Shown: positions 47,858 to 59,155, counted from the first letter of the stretch. The stretch is DNA of 64,000 nt from Candidula unifasciata (GCA_905116865.2 CAJHNH020000565.1:156608-220607); one strand, 5' to 3'. Program-made: numbers and translations. The notes: a model not told the origin generated them from the sequence alone.

Positions 47858-48392
47858 TCTCAAGCACAGTGTGTATGTGTATGTTGTGTATAGTATCTGC
47901 ATGATTTCAAGCACAGTGTGTATGTGTATGTTATGTGTACTGTGTACATGATCCTATACAGTGTGTATGTTGTGTGTACTGTGTACGTGATCCAATACAG
48001 TGTGTATGTTGTGTGTATTGTGTACGTGATCCTATACAGTGTGTATGTTATGTGTACTGTGTACATGATCCTATACAGTGTGTATGTTGTGTGTACTGTG
48101 TACATGATCTTATACTGTGTGTATGTTATGTGTACTGTGTACATGATCCTATACAGTGTGTATGTTGTGTGTATTGTGTACGTGATCCTATACAGTGTGT
48201 ATGTTATGTGTACTGTGTACATGATTCTATACAGTGTGTATGTTGTGTGTACTGTGTACATGATCCTATACAGTGTGTATGTTGTGTGTACTGTGTACAT
48301 GATCCTATACAGTGTGTATGTTGTGTGTACTGTGTACATGATCCTATACAGTGTGTATGTTGTGTGTACTGTGTACATGATCCTATACAGAG
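47858..48392. repeat. 39-bp minisatellite, about 13 copies
   Basis: Units TATACAGTGTGTATGTTGTG plus tgtactgtgtacatgatcc repeat every 39 bp; the first units (47858-47935) are diverged. Frames stay open on both strands for up to 178 codons. GTGTACTGTGTACATGA includes the palindrome TGTACA. Confidence 0.94.
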
Positions 48393-48651
48393 TGTATGTG
48401 AGGCAGAGTTGATGATGATGGTCATCATCATACGGTCACATTGCGTGTCGTTGGGTCTGGTAGTCTGGTAGTCTTAGTTTCAGCTTCATAGCAAACGGGT
48501 CACCCCATCTTTACTTCGCTCCTGTGCCAACGAAAAAACGCACAGAATGTTTACCACAGTCCCTTGTGAAAGACTGACAGACTGCTAGCATACAAACGCA
48601 TTAAAAGCATACGGTAGCCATCCGAAGTACCAACACAAACAGTCCTACATT

Positions 48652-48745
48652 AGAAATGTCGTTGGGTCACCAGGTGCTGTTGACTGATCAGCTCTCTCCA
48701 TCTTTGACGGTCAGATGCGATGGACTTCGTGATTACAAGGCTGCC
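48652..48745 (-). pseudogene. LINE ORF2 extreme C-terminus
   Basis: The minus strand reads LVITKSIASDRQRWRELISQ, then QHLVTQRHF and a stop. A (A/S)xDRxxWRxLI helix is the usual last structured segment of non-LTR retrotransposon ORF2 proteins. Only about 29 residues are visible and upstream sequence is unrecognisable, so this is a small 3'-end remnant. Confidence 0.55.
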
Positions 48746-48961
48746 TAACCAGGCAGTCTAGTTCTGTATCCCGGTCTTTTTTGTCTTGTCCTTTTCCCCT
48801 CTTCCCCTCTACTTAACCCTGTAATTCTGCTTTTAAGAGGCCGTTAGATTGTATTCCATGTCGGTAGCAATTTCCGCCGTTTCCCTGTAAATAATGATGG
48901 TACTGAGTTAACAATCTGGCAAGTGTGTACAAATCTGCACTAATGTTCAACCATTAGTAAA

Positions 48962-49252
48962 GAGCAAGCCGTCCGTGGCTAAGGCGTTGCGAGTCCGACT
49001 CGTGAGCCAGCATACCGCGATCGAAACCCACTGCAGGCTGCGTGGATTTTTGTCGTGGTATGGGACGTCGCAGGTCGACCCAGCCTTAAATGGGTACCAG
49101 GATGGGCTGTCCTGGGAAAGTAAAGACAGCCGGCGTAATGCTGACCACATTACCCACAGAGTGCTGATGGTCTGTAAAAATATGGGACGCTCTGCCCATA
49201 TGCCCGATGCGCCGAAAGGCGTGAAAAGGGAACTTTACTTTACTTTACTTAA
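48962..49252 (+). mobile_element. SINE family A, near full length
   Basis: The head has an A-box-like TGGCTAAGGCG and a B-box-like GATCGAAACCC. The body has CAGGTCGACCCAGCCTTAAA, AAAGTAAAGACAGCCGGCGT, AATGCTGACCACATTACCCA and GCCCATATGCCCGATGC. It ends in a clear tandem tail ACTTTACTTTACTTTACTT. I found no convincing target duplication. Confidence 0.88.
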
Positions 49253-49834
49253 GAAGAAAGCTGTAATGTGTCGTAGCAAGGAATAAATATGTTCACTATA
49301 AAGCGCGTTTCAATAAATACTCTTAGCCAGAAATGTTATCGATTCCGCTTACAGACGACACATTGTCATGGCTCAAATACTGCTTAATGCTGGAGTCTGC
49401 CATCGATACCAAATCGCTGGGTTCTAGAACTTCAACTTTTAGAGACGAGGTCTTTTGTCAAAGAAATCAGCATTCCCATAAACGGAACCATCTTTTCTTG
49501 TATGGTTAGTTGTGTATTCTTTACAGCACGTTGCAGAACCAACCCTAACAGCCCCTGGCTGTTGTGTGGGTTTTCTAGGCAAATTTACGTCCAGTAGTTT
49601 GCCATCACTTTCTGGACAGTCGTCTTTCTTGATACCAATGTCGAAACCAACGCACGACGCATGGCCTGCAGCTGGGATGGAACCCAGCATCCCGGCATTA
49701 CGAAGCATTTTCTTGTATAGGAGGATAAATAAGACTGTTTCGGGTAGTCTACTTAAGCCAGGGTATGTGGTGCTTGTATCATTTTTTTTTTAAGGCACAC
49801 CGGCACAGCAAGGGTAGTATCTTATCCTTCTTAA
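49253..49834. other. No gene confirmed
   Basis: An 89-codon minus frame at 49439-49708 is Cys-containing and ends RPRL, but has no recognisable domain or convincing splice sites, so it is not called. A T run lies near 49784. Confidence 0.4.
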
Positions 49835-50275
49835 GTTCCCTGGCTGTAAACCCAAACGTGAAGTTTTGGTTGTTCATTCATTTCTTTGAGAACTTCACTT
49901 TCTGAGTAGAAGCGTTTCTGCAGACCTGGCCTATTTGTACGCAGGCTGTTGGTTCTTGGAGTCTCCAGTAGATGTACTCCAACTTTAAAGGAAAGCTCTA
50001 ATTAGTCGACTCTTACGACATGGTTTTTATGGAGGCTGTTGGTTTATCGCCCCCCCCCCCGCCCCGCCCCCTTTTCCCAGATACCTGAACTCACACGGGG
50101 ACAGCGGTGATGTTACCATCAGATTGTTGGCTGCGTTGACTGCTCTTTCTACAACACATTTACACGTTGCGTCCTGTTGGAGCCCACAACTATTGCTAAA
50201 ATCACCCTGAATGTGAATTCGAACGCCGGACCAAGTGCACCAGCCACTGCTCTACTGGGTTCAGCTTGATCATAA
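49835..50275 (-). mobile_element. Dispersed repeat C with tRNA-like head
   Basis: In the minus sense the 5' end reads CCCAGTAGAGCAGTGGCTGG, then CGGCGTTCGAATTC, an A-box/B-box arrangement of a tRNA-derived retroposon. Downstream it matches the copy at 39295: GTGTGAGTTC, CATGTCGTAAGAG, CGACTAATTAGAGC, TTTCCTTTAAAGTTGGAGTA and CAACAGCCTGCGTACAAATA. A C-rich run (plus strand 50049-50071) interrupts it. This makes repeat C a candidate third SINE family. The join between head and body has been seen in one copy only. Confidence 0.55.
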
Positions 50276-51231
50276 ATTTGTAATAAACAATTTATTCGCA
50301 TTCTTCTTTGATCTTTTTGTTTTTTCTAAAGCTGTTTCTTTCTTCTGGAATGTTCTCTGTAGCAACGTATCGTCATCATATAGCTGATGGTTGACGGAAC
50401 GTCGCCCTCTCACAGCCTGCCTGCCTGAAACTCTCACTAGGCCACTTTCCTACACAAGATGCTACTTGTATCACGTGGCCATCTTTGTGCTGGTCAGCCC
50501 CTACAAATCTGGGCGCAATTTGTGCTAGCGGGAAGAAAGAAGGATGGGGGTGGGGGGAGGGGGCAGAATAAGAGAGAGATAAAAAGGATAAAATTGTGAT
50601 TAGGACAAAATAGAATAGTTCCCCACTAAACAACAAAAACAGGAAAGTAAGAAACGACAAGGATTCTTCTTCGCAGAGATCCTAGAATATTTCACTGAGA
50701 CCCTAACAATGAATATATGTATAATGAGTTACATGATGTCGACCTAACTACATGGGTACACACACCTAGACGAACTACGGACTACAGATCCTAAATTAAA
50801 TCAAGCAAATGAATTATGATCACATTAAACACCTGTTTATTTTACTTAACATAACATCAGCGTGGTCCACGAATAACATTAACAACAACAACGTGTTCGA
50901 CCAGAATCTAAAATGCTACTTCATCTCCAGCTAAAAAGTAATTATGATAATGACATCATACGCTCAGTGAGATTACCTCAACCATTGGCAAAAACCGAAA
51001 CATATTTTACATGGGCTTTAGGCTTCAATATGTCAACAAATCACGTATAGCGACCTGCCATCAAACTATCTCCTATCAAAGATGCACAATGGAAATCAAA
51101 CCTAACATTACCTAGCCAATTGAACGTACCTTGATCACGAGCCAGTCTAGCGTCGCTCAGCCAGTCCGATCTGACACACCTGTGCGTTGCTACCAAGTGC
51201 CTGTCAACAACAGCAGACAGGGCGTCTTGAC
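50276..51231. other. No gene seen; hAT target site at its end
   Basis: Unique-looking sequence with a G-rich tract near 50545-50564. The last eight bases, GTCTTGAC (51224-51231), are the left target-site duplication of the hAT element. Confidence 0.55.
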
Positions 51232-53532
51232 CAGTGTTGCCACTTTGAATCTTTTATATCCAAATTTAGATCTTTTCCATTGCATTTAGATACTGTTTTT
51301 GACGTTTAGATCGTAAATATTTTTCTAGATTTTTTCATATGGAGTTAGATATTTTATAGATTTTTTTTTCTTTCATTGTCAATTTGATAATTACTGTCTA
51401 AAATATTTACTACAATATTTTCGTTTTGGTCTGGCACGTACATTGTGACAACTGCCATTACTTGAACTTTGGACTCTCACTGGGGTCAACGCACAAATAT
51501 CTGGTACTGATTAATAAAAACGCGCGTAAATCATACTTTGTTTCAACCGTATCCTCACTGTGCTGACTTTGCGTTTCTTTTCCATGTGATTAAAAAAAAA
51601 CACATAATTGCTCACCTTCTTATGTGGCTTTCACTTTGAAAAAACCTTTCAACATGCCAAAACTAAAGTGGGAGCAAAAAATTTTGAAAGAGTGGTTGCA
51701 TGATGACAAAATTAAAAACTGATGATATGACCAAAGCTTGTAAGTACTGCAAGAGTAAAATTAAAGCGAAAATACAAAACTCAAAGAGACTAAAAAAGCA
51801 TAAAACTGCAGTTTCATTTAAAGATATTACACCGCTGACATCTGTTTTCAGAACTATACTGATAAATGAATCATCAAAAGTTGAAGTATCAGTTTTTAAT
51901 TTGTCACTGCGCAATTTCAAACTGTGACCATTTGATCGATTTGTAAAAATTTTTTGGACTAGTTCAATTTGAAAAGTGTGATGTAGAAAGTATAGTTTAG
52001 GAACTGAAGGACCTTTTAATCAGCAAACAGGCTTGAAGAATTTGGCTGTAATTGGTACTGATAATGCCTCGGTGATGGTTGGTATAAACAATGGCGTTTA
52101 TGCCAAGTTGAAGGAAGCTAACCCATCGTTAATACTTATAAAATGTATGCGTCATTCATTGCAGCTAGCATTATCACATGCTTTTTCTAAATATTTACCA
52201 AGGAATTTGGAATACCTTATTGCTGAAACACTTTACTGGTTTTCCAAATCATTTGTCAGACAACAGCAATACAATACATTATATACAGCCTTGAATGATG
52301 GTTCCTCACCACCGAAAATTCTGTCAGATTGCAAAACTAGATAGTTATCAATTTAACCAGCTGTTGAAAGAATTATGAAGCAATGGCTGAAGTTGAAGAC
52401 ACACTTTGAAATAACAAGACAAAGTGAAAAGTGCTACACAGCTGAAATACTATATGGAATGTACAGTGATGAAAAAATTTGTCATTCATTCTCTTTTTAT
52501 AACCTATTCTAATGGAAGTGCAAAAAATAATAAACTGTTCGAATCTAAACTTGTTGATAAAGTTAAATTACTTGATGATCTCACCTTGCTATTTCACTCG
52601 GTAAAAGACTGGTGTTGCCAACTTCTAAAGCTGATTTGCTAACTTGCACTATAGAGAGCTATTTGGCTCCTAAGCCACACCTTGGATATTAAATCGAATC
52701 AAAAATTGATGATTTAAAAACGAAAGGACTGTTAACAGAAAATGAAGAGAACAACTTAAGAAAACGCTGTCAAGATTTCCTTATCTCATAATTGGAGCAA
52801 TTGAAGCAGAGACTTCCTGAAAATCTAGATGTTTTGAAAAATATTTCACTTTTTTCTGTGAGCAACATACTTCGGCAAATAAAGGACATACCTAAATATT
52901 GTAAAGTTATGAAATTTTTAGGGGCTACTGATAATAGTGTCGCGGAAGCAGAATATCAGTTAACAAAAATAAAGTTAGCTGAATGGACAAACAAAACAGA
53001 AACTAAAGCGTTTTGGAGTGAAGTGAGACAATTTAAAGATGCCTCATCAAACAGTCCATTCTGTAAGCTCTTTAAAGTGACATGTCTGCCATGATAATAC
53101 CCCACTCAAATGCTGACGTAGAAAGAGTTTTCAGTGCTAGGAATTATATCAAATCTAACCTAAAAAACAGGATGAAATTTGACCTCTTAAATGCTATCGT
53201 GCCATTAAAATTCAGCCTGATGAGAATAGAGAAATAAGCCTACTGTTCCGCTTATAAAGAAATTTGAACAGCTAAAGCATACCATGGTCATTTTGGATCT
53301 GAAGCTTCAACTTCATTATCCAAGCTAAGTTTATCCTGTGGATATTGTGAGGAAAACATCAGTGAAGGTGAGGACATGATTATGTAGGGTAAGTCTTAAC
53401 AAAAGCTATGTAATTTTTGACTTTTTCAATTTGGATGTTTTTTCTAGATCTTTTCCACGCAGATTTAGATCGTTTTAGATATTTTTTGACACCGTTTTGG
53501 ATATTTTTTGTCAGAGAAAAGTGGCAACACTG
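51232..53532 (+). mobile_element. hAT DNA transposon, complete ends
   Basis: A 2301-bp element with 15-bp terminal inverted repeats CAGTGTTGCCACTTT (51232-51246 and its complement ending at 53532), flanked by a perfect 8-bp target-site duplication GTCTTGAC (51224-51231 and 53533-53540). The 8-bp duplication, CAGTG-type ends and BED/hAT transposase inside are together diagnostic of the hAT superfamily. Near both ends there are clusters of TTTAGAT on the same strand (five or six in 51258-51370, three or four in 53440-53500). The transposase inside is broken, so mobilisation would need another copy. Confidence 0.95.
51654..53240 (+). pseudogene. hAT transposase, broken
   Basis: Starts MPKLKWEQKILKEWL at 51654, frameshifts near 51715, then gives a BED-like zinc finger CKYCKSKIKAKI...RLKKHK. 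A large central part is missing: by 52050 it is already at NLAVIGTDNASVMVG and LILIKCMRHSLQLALSHAF, parts of the RNase H-like catalytic core. The Trp of the usual GTRWLSI is a TAG at 52342-52344. PAVERIMKQW and EKCYTAEILYGMY follow a further stop. The C-terminal dimerisation domain is recognisable as FWSEVRQFKDASSNSPF (about 53010-53060), then PHSNADVERVFSARNYIKSN and NRMKFDLLNAIV near 53100-53200. At least five disabling changes are seen. The protein would cut at the inverted repeats; this copy cannot. Length is well below the roughly 600 residues usual for the family. Confidence 0.9.
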
Positions 53533-53540
53533 GTCTTGAC

Positions 53541-55299
53541 TATACCGAGCCGACAGCCAAATATAATGAGGCCGGTAATCGGTCAGTCGGCAGTTTAAAT
53601 ACCCAGTGGTCAGTCTTTTCCAAATTTCATTGTCTAGAACTAAAAGCTGTCTTGGTCATTTTTAAACCAGACTAAATCCAAGATCTTCAAGCTGCTGAAC
53701 TGTAGTCTTTTGTCGTTTTCCAGCTTGTTACAGTTACTTGTAAAATCAAACATACTATAATTTGTATTGTTCTTGTTTGTCCATGTTTCCTAATAACCTT
53801 CTTACTATTGTTGCGCCCGTCTTTGTGCGTACTCTTTTCTTGTTTCTGAACGTCTTTCTCGTTCTCTCATTTACTTCATTTTGCCCCCTAAGGTCTCACT
53901 TGTTTCCATTTTTTACCCGATTTATTTGCTCGTCTTTATCCTCCATTTATTCCAAATGTTCAATATCTATTTATTTTAACTGTTCTAATGTTCTGTTAGT
54001 GTTTATAGTAAAAAAAAAAAGTTCTAAACAATAGCTAAGTACTTTCTTAATATCCACCTGCCCAGTTTTCTACTTAGACGCGGGACTACCTACGTACATC
54101 TTTGCCTGCCACTTTTCTGTCGCCCTTTATCCTATAATAGAGAACACGTCTTCAGCAAACATGGGGCCGAGACCATGTGTCCTACAGCACCGTGGTGTGC
54201 AGTTCATCTTATGTTCTTCTGATATGTTTTCATCTCCTCTCTAATTCTTTTCACTGTTTGATTTTTGGTCTCCAAATATTCCTCACCTGAGTCAGTTCAT
54301 CAGATCGTGTGCTATTTACAATGTGTGAACATTTTAGATGTGTAGAGTCACCGCCTTCACCAGATACATGGAGTCGGCCGTCTGTAGGGTTTTCCTTTGT
54401 TGCCAATTGATCTACCTTTTCTACCAGACCTTCTAAATATCGTCTAACCCCTTACCCCTCCCCTACCCCTCCTACCCATCAACTCCCTCCTTTTCTAGTA
54501 ACCTCAAAATGTGAAATCTTTCTGTGTTCGGGGTCAACAGACACAAGTTGTTACCGGTGCTCCAGAGATTGCTCAATGTGTTGGCCACATCTTCATGTAA
54601 CGTCAAGGAGGGAGACTGCCGACAACAGTGATCAGTGGGAGTGTTCATTTACAGGCCAACCAAGTCTGGACTCAAAAAGCGACCATGAACGGTGTAATTG
54701 TAAGTTCAGAAACAATAAACCCTGTTCAACTTTGTTTAGTTTATAGCCGAAGAAGACTAAACAAAAATACTTGACGTCCGTTTCTGTTGCCTGTGGTTGC
54801 AGCTCCAGTAGATAAAGCATGCCTGAACTGGTTATCTCGTTTCCCGCCAGGACATCTATGTCACATTCCGTATACCGACTGTAATGCATCGTATTTTGAC
54901 TTTTTCACTCGCCGGAAACCCTGTGTTTTTACAAATCTCCTTTCATAAACAGAGAACAGCCCGTGTTGCTGATTGCTGGCCCAGTGTTGACGAGACTTGT
55001 CTACAAACATTCAGCCAGCCTTGGGGTGTATTGTATCTAGCTCGCTGGTTTCCTGACATTGTGAATCATGAATTTAAAATCCGTCCATAGAAAGGCATGT
55101 GACCTCTTAGCGTTGGTGCCGGTACCTGGGGGTCCAGAAACCTTAGGGCCTTCCCAATGTTTACATGGGGTTGGGTGGGGGCTAAACTCCAGGCCCCCCC
55201 TCCGCCTCGAAAAATTTGCAGGCTGGTAAAATGGTTCTCCCTAACCACGTATAGACAGACGTTCTATTGTTAAGCAATTGCTATGAATTTTACATTATT

Positions 55300-55300
<1 letters not shown>
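53541..55300. other. No gene seen
   Basis: About 1.8 kb after the hAT right target duplication. A hydrophobic 90-codon plus frame at 53762-54034 and other short frames carry no recognisable motif. C-rich stretch near 54450-54470. Confidence 0.5.
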
Positions 55301-55301
<1 letters not shown>

Positions 55302-55383
<82 letters not shown>

Positions 55384-55396
55384 TATATATATATAA
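55302..55396. repeat. TA microsatellite
   Basis: (TA)n with small interruptions over about 95 bp. No coding content. Confidence 0.97.
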
Positions 55397-55494
55397 AACT
55401 ATTTAAAATATCTGAAAATATTTATTTGCCATTGACAGTTCCAACTACACGGCAAACGGATCACAGCATAGTTGCCCTGCTCCTTTGCCAACAT

Positions 55495-56245
55495 AACATA
55501 GTTGTGCCTTGCCAACAAACAGGAACTGGCTACTCGTTGTGACTTGCCAAAAAGGAACTGGCTACTTGTTGTGACTTGCCAACAAAAAATAACTGGCTAC
55601 TCATTGTGCCATGTCAACAAAAGGAACTGGCTACTCATTGTGCCATGCCAACAAACAGGAACTGGCTACTCATTGTGCCATGCCAACAAACAGGAACTGG
55701 CTACTCGTTGTGACTTGCCAAAAAGGAACTGGCTACTCGTTGTGCCATGCCAACAAAAGGAACTGGCTACTCATTGTGCCATGCCAACAAAAGGAACTGG
55801 CTACTCATTATGTCATGCCAACAAACAGGAACTGGCTACTCATTGTGCCATGCCAACAAACAGGAACTGGCTACTCATTGTGCCATGCCAACAAACAGGA
55901 ACTGGCTACTCATTGTGCCATGCCAACAAACAGGAACTGGCTACTCATTGTGACTTGCCAAAAAGGAACTGGCTACTCATTGTGCCATGCCAACAAAAGG
56001 AACTGGCTACTCATTGTGCCATGCCAACAAACAGGAACTGGCTACTCACTGTGCCATGCCAACAAACAGGAACTGGCTACTCGTTGTGCCTTGCCAACAG
56101 ACAGGAACATGCATATATTTGTGCCTTGCCAACAGACAGGAACATGCATATCGTTGTCCCTTGCCAACAAAACAGGAACATGCAAATCGTTGTCCCTTGC
56201 CAACAGACAGGAACATGCATATAGTTGTGCCTTGCCAACAAAAAT
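55495..56245. repeat. About 35-bp minisatellite, about 21 copies
   Basis: Units GCCATGCCAACAAACAGGAA plus ctggctactcattgt. Units are 35 bp, or 31-33 bp where ACAAACAGG is AAAAGG or AAAAAGG. The last units (from about 56090) switch to GACAGGAACATGCATATCGT. Because lengths vary, all three plus frames are open for stretches (up to 240 codons), translating to QQTGTGYSLCHAN-like repeats. Confidence 0.94.
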
Positions 56246-56324
56246 GGAATAGACTGCAGATTCTTTCCAAACTGAATGTTGAATAAGGAATCCACATCAC
56301 AGCACTCGGGACACTTCCATGAAC

Positions 56325-56475
56325 ATCAGGCGTTTTGGGCATATAGGGCTAGACCTATAATATATAGACCGATCGGCAATCGGTGGGTGACGTGACGTCG
56401 GTCGCCTTTACATCCGAGAAATGCACCTAGCACCGACTCAACGCTGGGTCGACCTAAGAGCAAATGCCATTTTGA
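56325..56475 (-). mobile_element. SINE family A, body fragment
   Basis: Reverse complement includes AGGTCGACCCAGCGTTGAGT, a GGATGTAAAGGCGACCGACG stretch, CGTCACCCACCGATTGCCG and AGGTCTAGCCCTATATGCCC. The tRNA-like head is absent, and the 3' end stops near CAAAACGCC. Confidence 0.8.
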
Positions 56476-57619
56476 AAAACTGTATTTCTTCACTCTGACG
56501 GCTGTCGCAGAATACTTCAAGAGACTTGTCTATCGTCGCTTGCTTATCTTCAATAACAACTCACACACTGAAAGTCGTCTATAAAGAGCCTTGAAAATAT
56601 TTGCCCGGTGACCTGGCGGTGAACTCTTACCAAATGCGTCCAGTGTTATCTGGTGATGTTTTGTGCAGACACGTGACCTCGTCTGTCACTGGCTTCTTCT
56701 GCTTCACATCACAGCATATTTTAGTGACGAGTTATATTTATGTGCGTGTCTAACTTGCTCTTATTTGCTGATGTTTATTGTGATTATTTTCGTACTGTTT
56801 TATCTCCTAACTAGTCTTGATTTGTTATCTTCAGGTTTTGCCTCCCTTCCAGCAAACAACTAAACATGCAATAGAGACTGCACAACACAAGTTACCGGCA
56901 GGCTGGTTGTAACACTGCCAAGCTTAAAACAGCATTATAAGTTTAGCATCAGGAAGAAAATCAAGGTTCACATTTTGATGGCATCTTCCTGTAGCAATTG
57001 ACGTAATAAAACCTGGTCTTTTTCGCAGTCATCAAGGAAGAAAGTAGAGACTTTTAAATTGACATGCGATATAATGGCTATCAAATTACAATGAACAAGA
57101 TAAAATATATTCAATAACATAAGAAATCAGTATTTAGAGCCGTTAGCTGACAACTTGCAAAGTTATTCCCCTGAAAGGAGGATCTTCGTAGATGAAACCT
57201 TTCTATTAATAATCCCTTTTTTGTAGGATTTAAAAATCATGCACCTTTTGATTATCACGAAGAAGAAAATTTGATTAAGTAGTCTTTTGATGTCAGTTTT
57301 CTGTCCAGACACACACTGCAATCACTGTCTGAGTTTGGGATATCACTTGAACAAAATATGTACGTTGAGCTGTAGAGCTATCAGACTGATGGTCTTTTTC
57401 TGCCGACTTCACATTTGTGTGAAAAGACGTTCCCGTCCATTTTGTTAATAAAACCCAAGCGAGAGAAATCGGATTAAGGTTATTACAGAGCTTCGTCTAT
57501 CAGAATTAACGCTCCAGCCACGTAAAACAGATTGGCCTACCCCTAAGCAGCAGCAGCAGATGTCACATTAGCTGAAATTGTAATTTGGTGCCATCGGATG
57601 TAACCAATACAACAGCCAT
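56476..57619. other. No gene seen
   Basis: About 1.1 kb of apparently unique, AT-leaning sequence. No domain, RNA gene or element end recognised. Confidence 0.5.
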
Positions 57620-57915
57620 CTTGGTTCTGTGTTCAGTTCTGTGTTCGGTTTTGTGTTCGGTTCTGTGTTCGGTTTTGTGTTCGGTTCTGTGTTCGGTTTT
57701 GTGTTCGGTTCTATGTTCGGTTTTGTGTTCGGTTCTGTGTTCGGTTCTGTGTTCAGTTCTGTGTTCGGTTTTGTGTTCGGTTTTGTGTTCGGTTTTGTGT
57801 TCGGTTCTGTGTTTGGTTCTGTGTTCGGTTCTGTGTTCGTGTCCTGTCATCGGTTCTGTGTTCGGTTCTGTGTTTGGTTCTGTGTTCGGTTCTATGTTCG
57901 GTTCTGTGTTCGGTT
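57620..57915. repeat. 12-bp minisatellite, about 24 copies
   Basis: Units GGTTCTGTGTTC / GGTTTTGTGTTC repeat every 12 bp, with a single disruption near 57838-57852 (GTGTCCTGTCATC). All translations are four-residue repeats such as CSVL or TEHK. Confidence 0.95.
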
Positions 57916-57924
57916 AGCTGTGAG

Positions 57925-57992
57925 GTGGGCCACCAAACAATCTTACACGGATAAGGTGGGTCGTGGATGTGAAAAGGTTGAGAAACACTACT
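57925..57992. mobile_element. Possible hAT right-end remnant
   Basis: GGTGGGTCGTGGATGTGAAA followed by AGGTTGAGAAACACTACTG resembles the subterminal and terminal sequence of Charlie-type hAT elements (complement of CAGTGTTTCTCAACC). Three extra bases interrupt the terminus and no matching left end was found. A (GATGAT)n run follows. Confidence 0.3.
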
Positions 57993-58061
57993 GTGATGAT
58001 GATGATGATGAAATGAATCTGCATATGGTTAGTTAAAGGCACTAGCTAAATCGCGTGCAAA

Positions 58062-58200
58062 TTTAGGAGTGGTGGTGAGGAGGTGGAAGAGGGGGGGGGT
58101 CGGATAGAGGGTAGGGCGGGAAAAGGGATGGGGGGGGGGGTCGGATAGAGGGTAGTGCGGGAAAAGGGATGGGGGGGGGGGTGTGAAGTGAGGGGGTGTA
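58062..58200. repeat. G-rich tract with two tandem copies of about 58 bp
   Basis: GGGGTCGGATAGAGGGTAG followed by a CGGGAAAAGGGATGGGGG stretch occurs twice in tandem in a strongly G-rich strand. No coding content. Confidence 0.85.
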
Positions 58201-58239
58201 GGGGGTGAGCTCAGCTCTCCCTAGAATTATTAGTGGCTC

Positions 58240-58520
58240 ATGGCAGCTGCCGTGGTGTAGCGGCCAGAGCCTCTCCTGTAGATCTGCAGATTGTGAGTTC
58301 AGGTCCTGACGGAGCCGAACTTTTGTCAAAAATGACCTTGGCTCTGAGGTGGATGCAGCCTTGAGTGGGTACCAGGAACAGTTCTGGGAAGTCAATGCGG
58401 CTGGGGTGATGCTGAGCATATCACCCACCAAGTGCTGATTGGTCAAAAAATATACGTCTAGCCCTATATGCCCAATACATATGAAGGCGTGAAAAAGGAT
58501 CCGTTACTTTGTTACTTATA
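58240..58520 (+). mobile_element. SINE family A, near full length
   Basis: The head CTGCCGTGGTGTAGCGGCC and B-box-like GAGTTCAGGTCC are followed by AAAAATGACCTTGGCTCTGA, GCAGCCTTGAGTGGGTACCA, GGTGATGCTGAGCATATCAC and GTCTAGCCCTATATGCCCAA. It ends with a tail TTACTTTGTTACTTA. The GGTCGACCC box has changed to GGTGGATGC. A minus-strand SINE B lies 70 bp downstream. Confidence 0.86.
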
Positions 58521-58591
58521 AGGGAGCTGAGCTCCCGGGTTTTAGCTCTCATGTCAGACAATGATATCGGGTCACCGTATGAGGTTGGCTT

Positions 58592-58806
58592 TTTTAAGTA
58601 TCCAGAAACCATGTGTTGTTAACCCTTTGGCTCGGTATTCTAGATATCGCAGCCCTTCGGCTTTGATTCCACGATAGATATCGTAAATCTCGGAGAAATG
58701 TGTCTTTTCTGCCTACCCCCGGGCGTGAACCCATATCAACATGGAATTCGTCACACGGTTGCCGCTCAGTGAGGTTTAACCAACTGCGCTAGAGAGCCGG
58801 GCACAC
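58592..58806 (-). mobile_element. SINE family B, minus strand
   Basis: In the minus sense it starts TGCCCGGCTCTCTAGCGCAG with A-box-like TAGCGCAGTTGG and B-box-like GGGTTCACGCCC. It continues with GCAGAAAAG, ATTTCTCCGAGATTTACGAT, GGAATCAAAGCCGAAGGGCT, AGGGTTAACAA and TTTCTGGATACTTAAAAAA. It matches the plus-strand copy at 62295-62516 throughout. Flanks share CACCGTATG (58574-58582 and just after 58804), a probable target duplication with a small indel beside it. Confidence 0.82.
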
Positions 58807-59002
58807 CGTATGGTTACCTCGCAACTATTCGTCCTTTCACTGGCTGAGTGTGTGGATCATTTTATATCTGAATAACAAACCCATAGATTTTCTTTGAAGT
58901 CTGTTGTCCTTTCTTGGGCTGCCACCTGATCAGCCCTGAGCTTTTAAGAATTGTACCTTGACTAAAAACCCTCAGGGCAAGTCCTAAATACTCCGTTGAA
59001 CC

Positions 59003-59155
59003 CCTAAAGATGTTATCCTCATCAATCGGGTGCCGTTTAACGTCACATCCCATACCCCTAAAGATGTTATCCTCATCAATCGGGTGCCGTTTAACGTTAC
59101 ATCCCATACCTCTAAAGATGTTATCCTAAAGATGTTTAACGTCACATCCCATACC
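59003..59155. repeat. About 54-bp repeat, two and a half copies
   Basis: CCCCTAAAGATGTTATCCTC, ATCAATCGGGTGCCG and TTTAACGTCACATCCCATAC recur at about 59004 and 59058, with a shortened third copy from about 59110. Confidence 0.9.

Noticed and set aside
49439..49708. 89-codon Cys-containing minus frame as an exon
   Set aside because: No recognised domain and no convincing acceptor or polyadenylation signal. The opposite strand is equally open.
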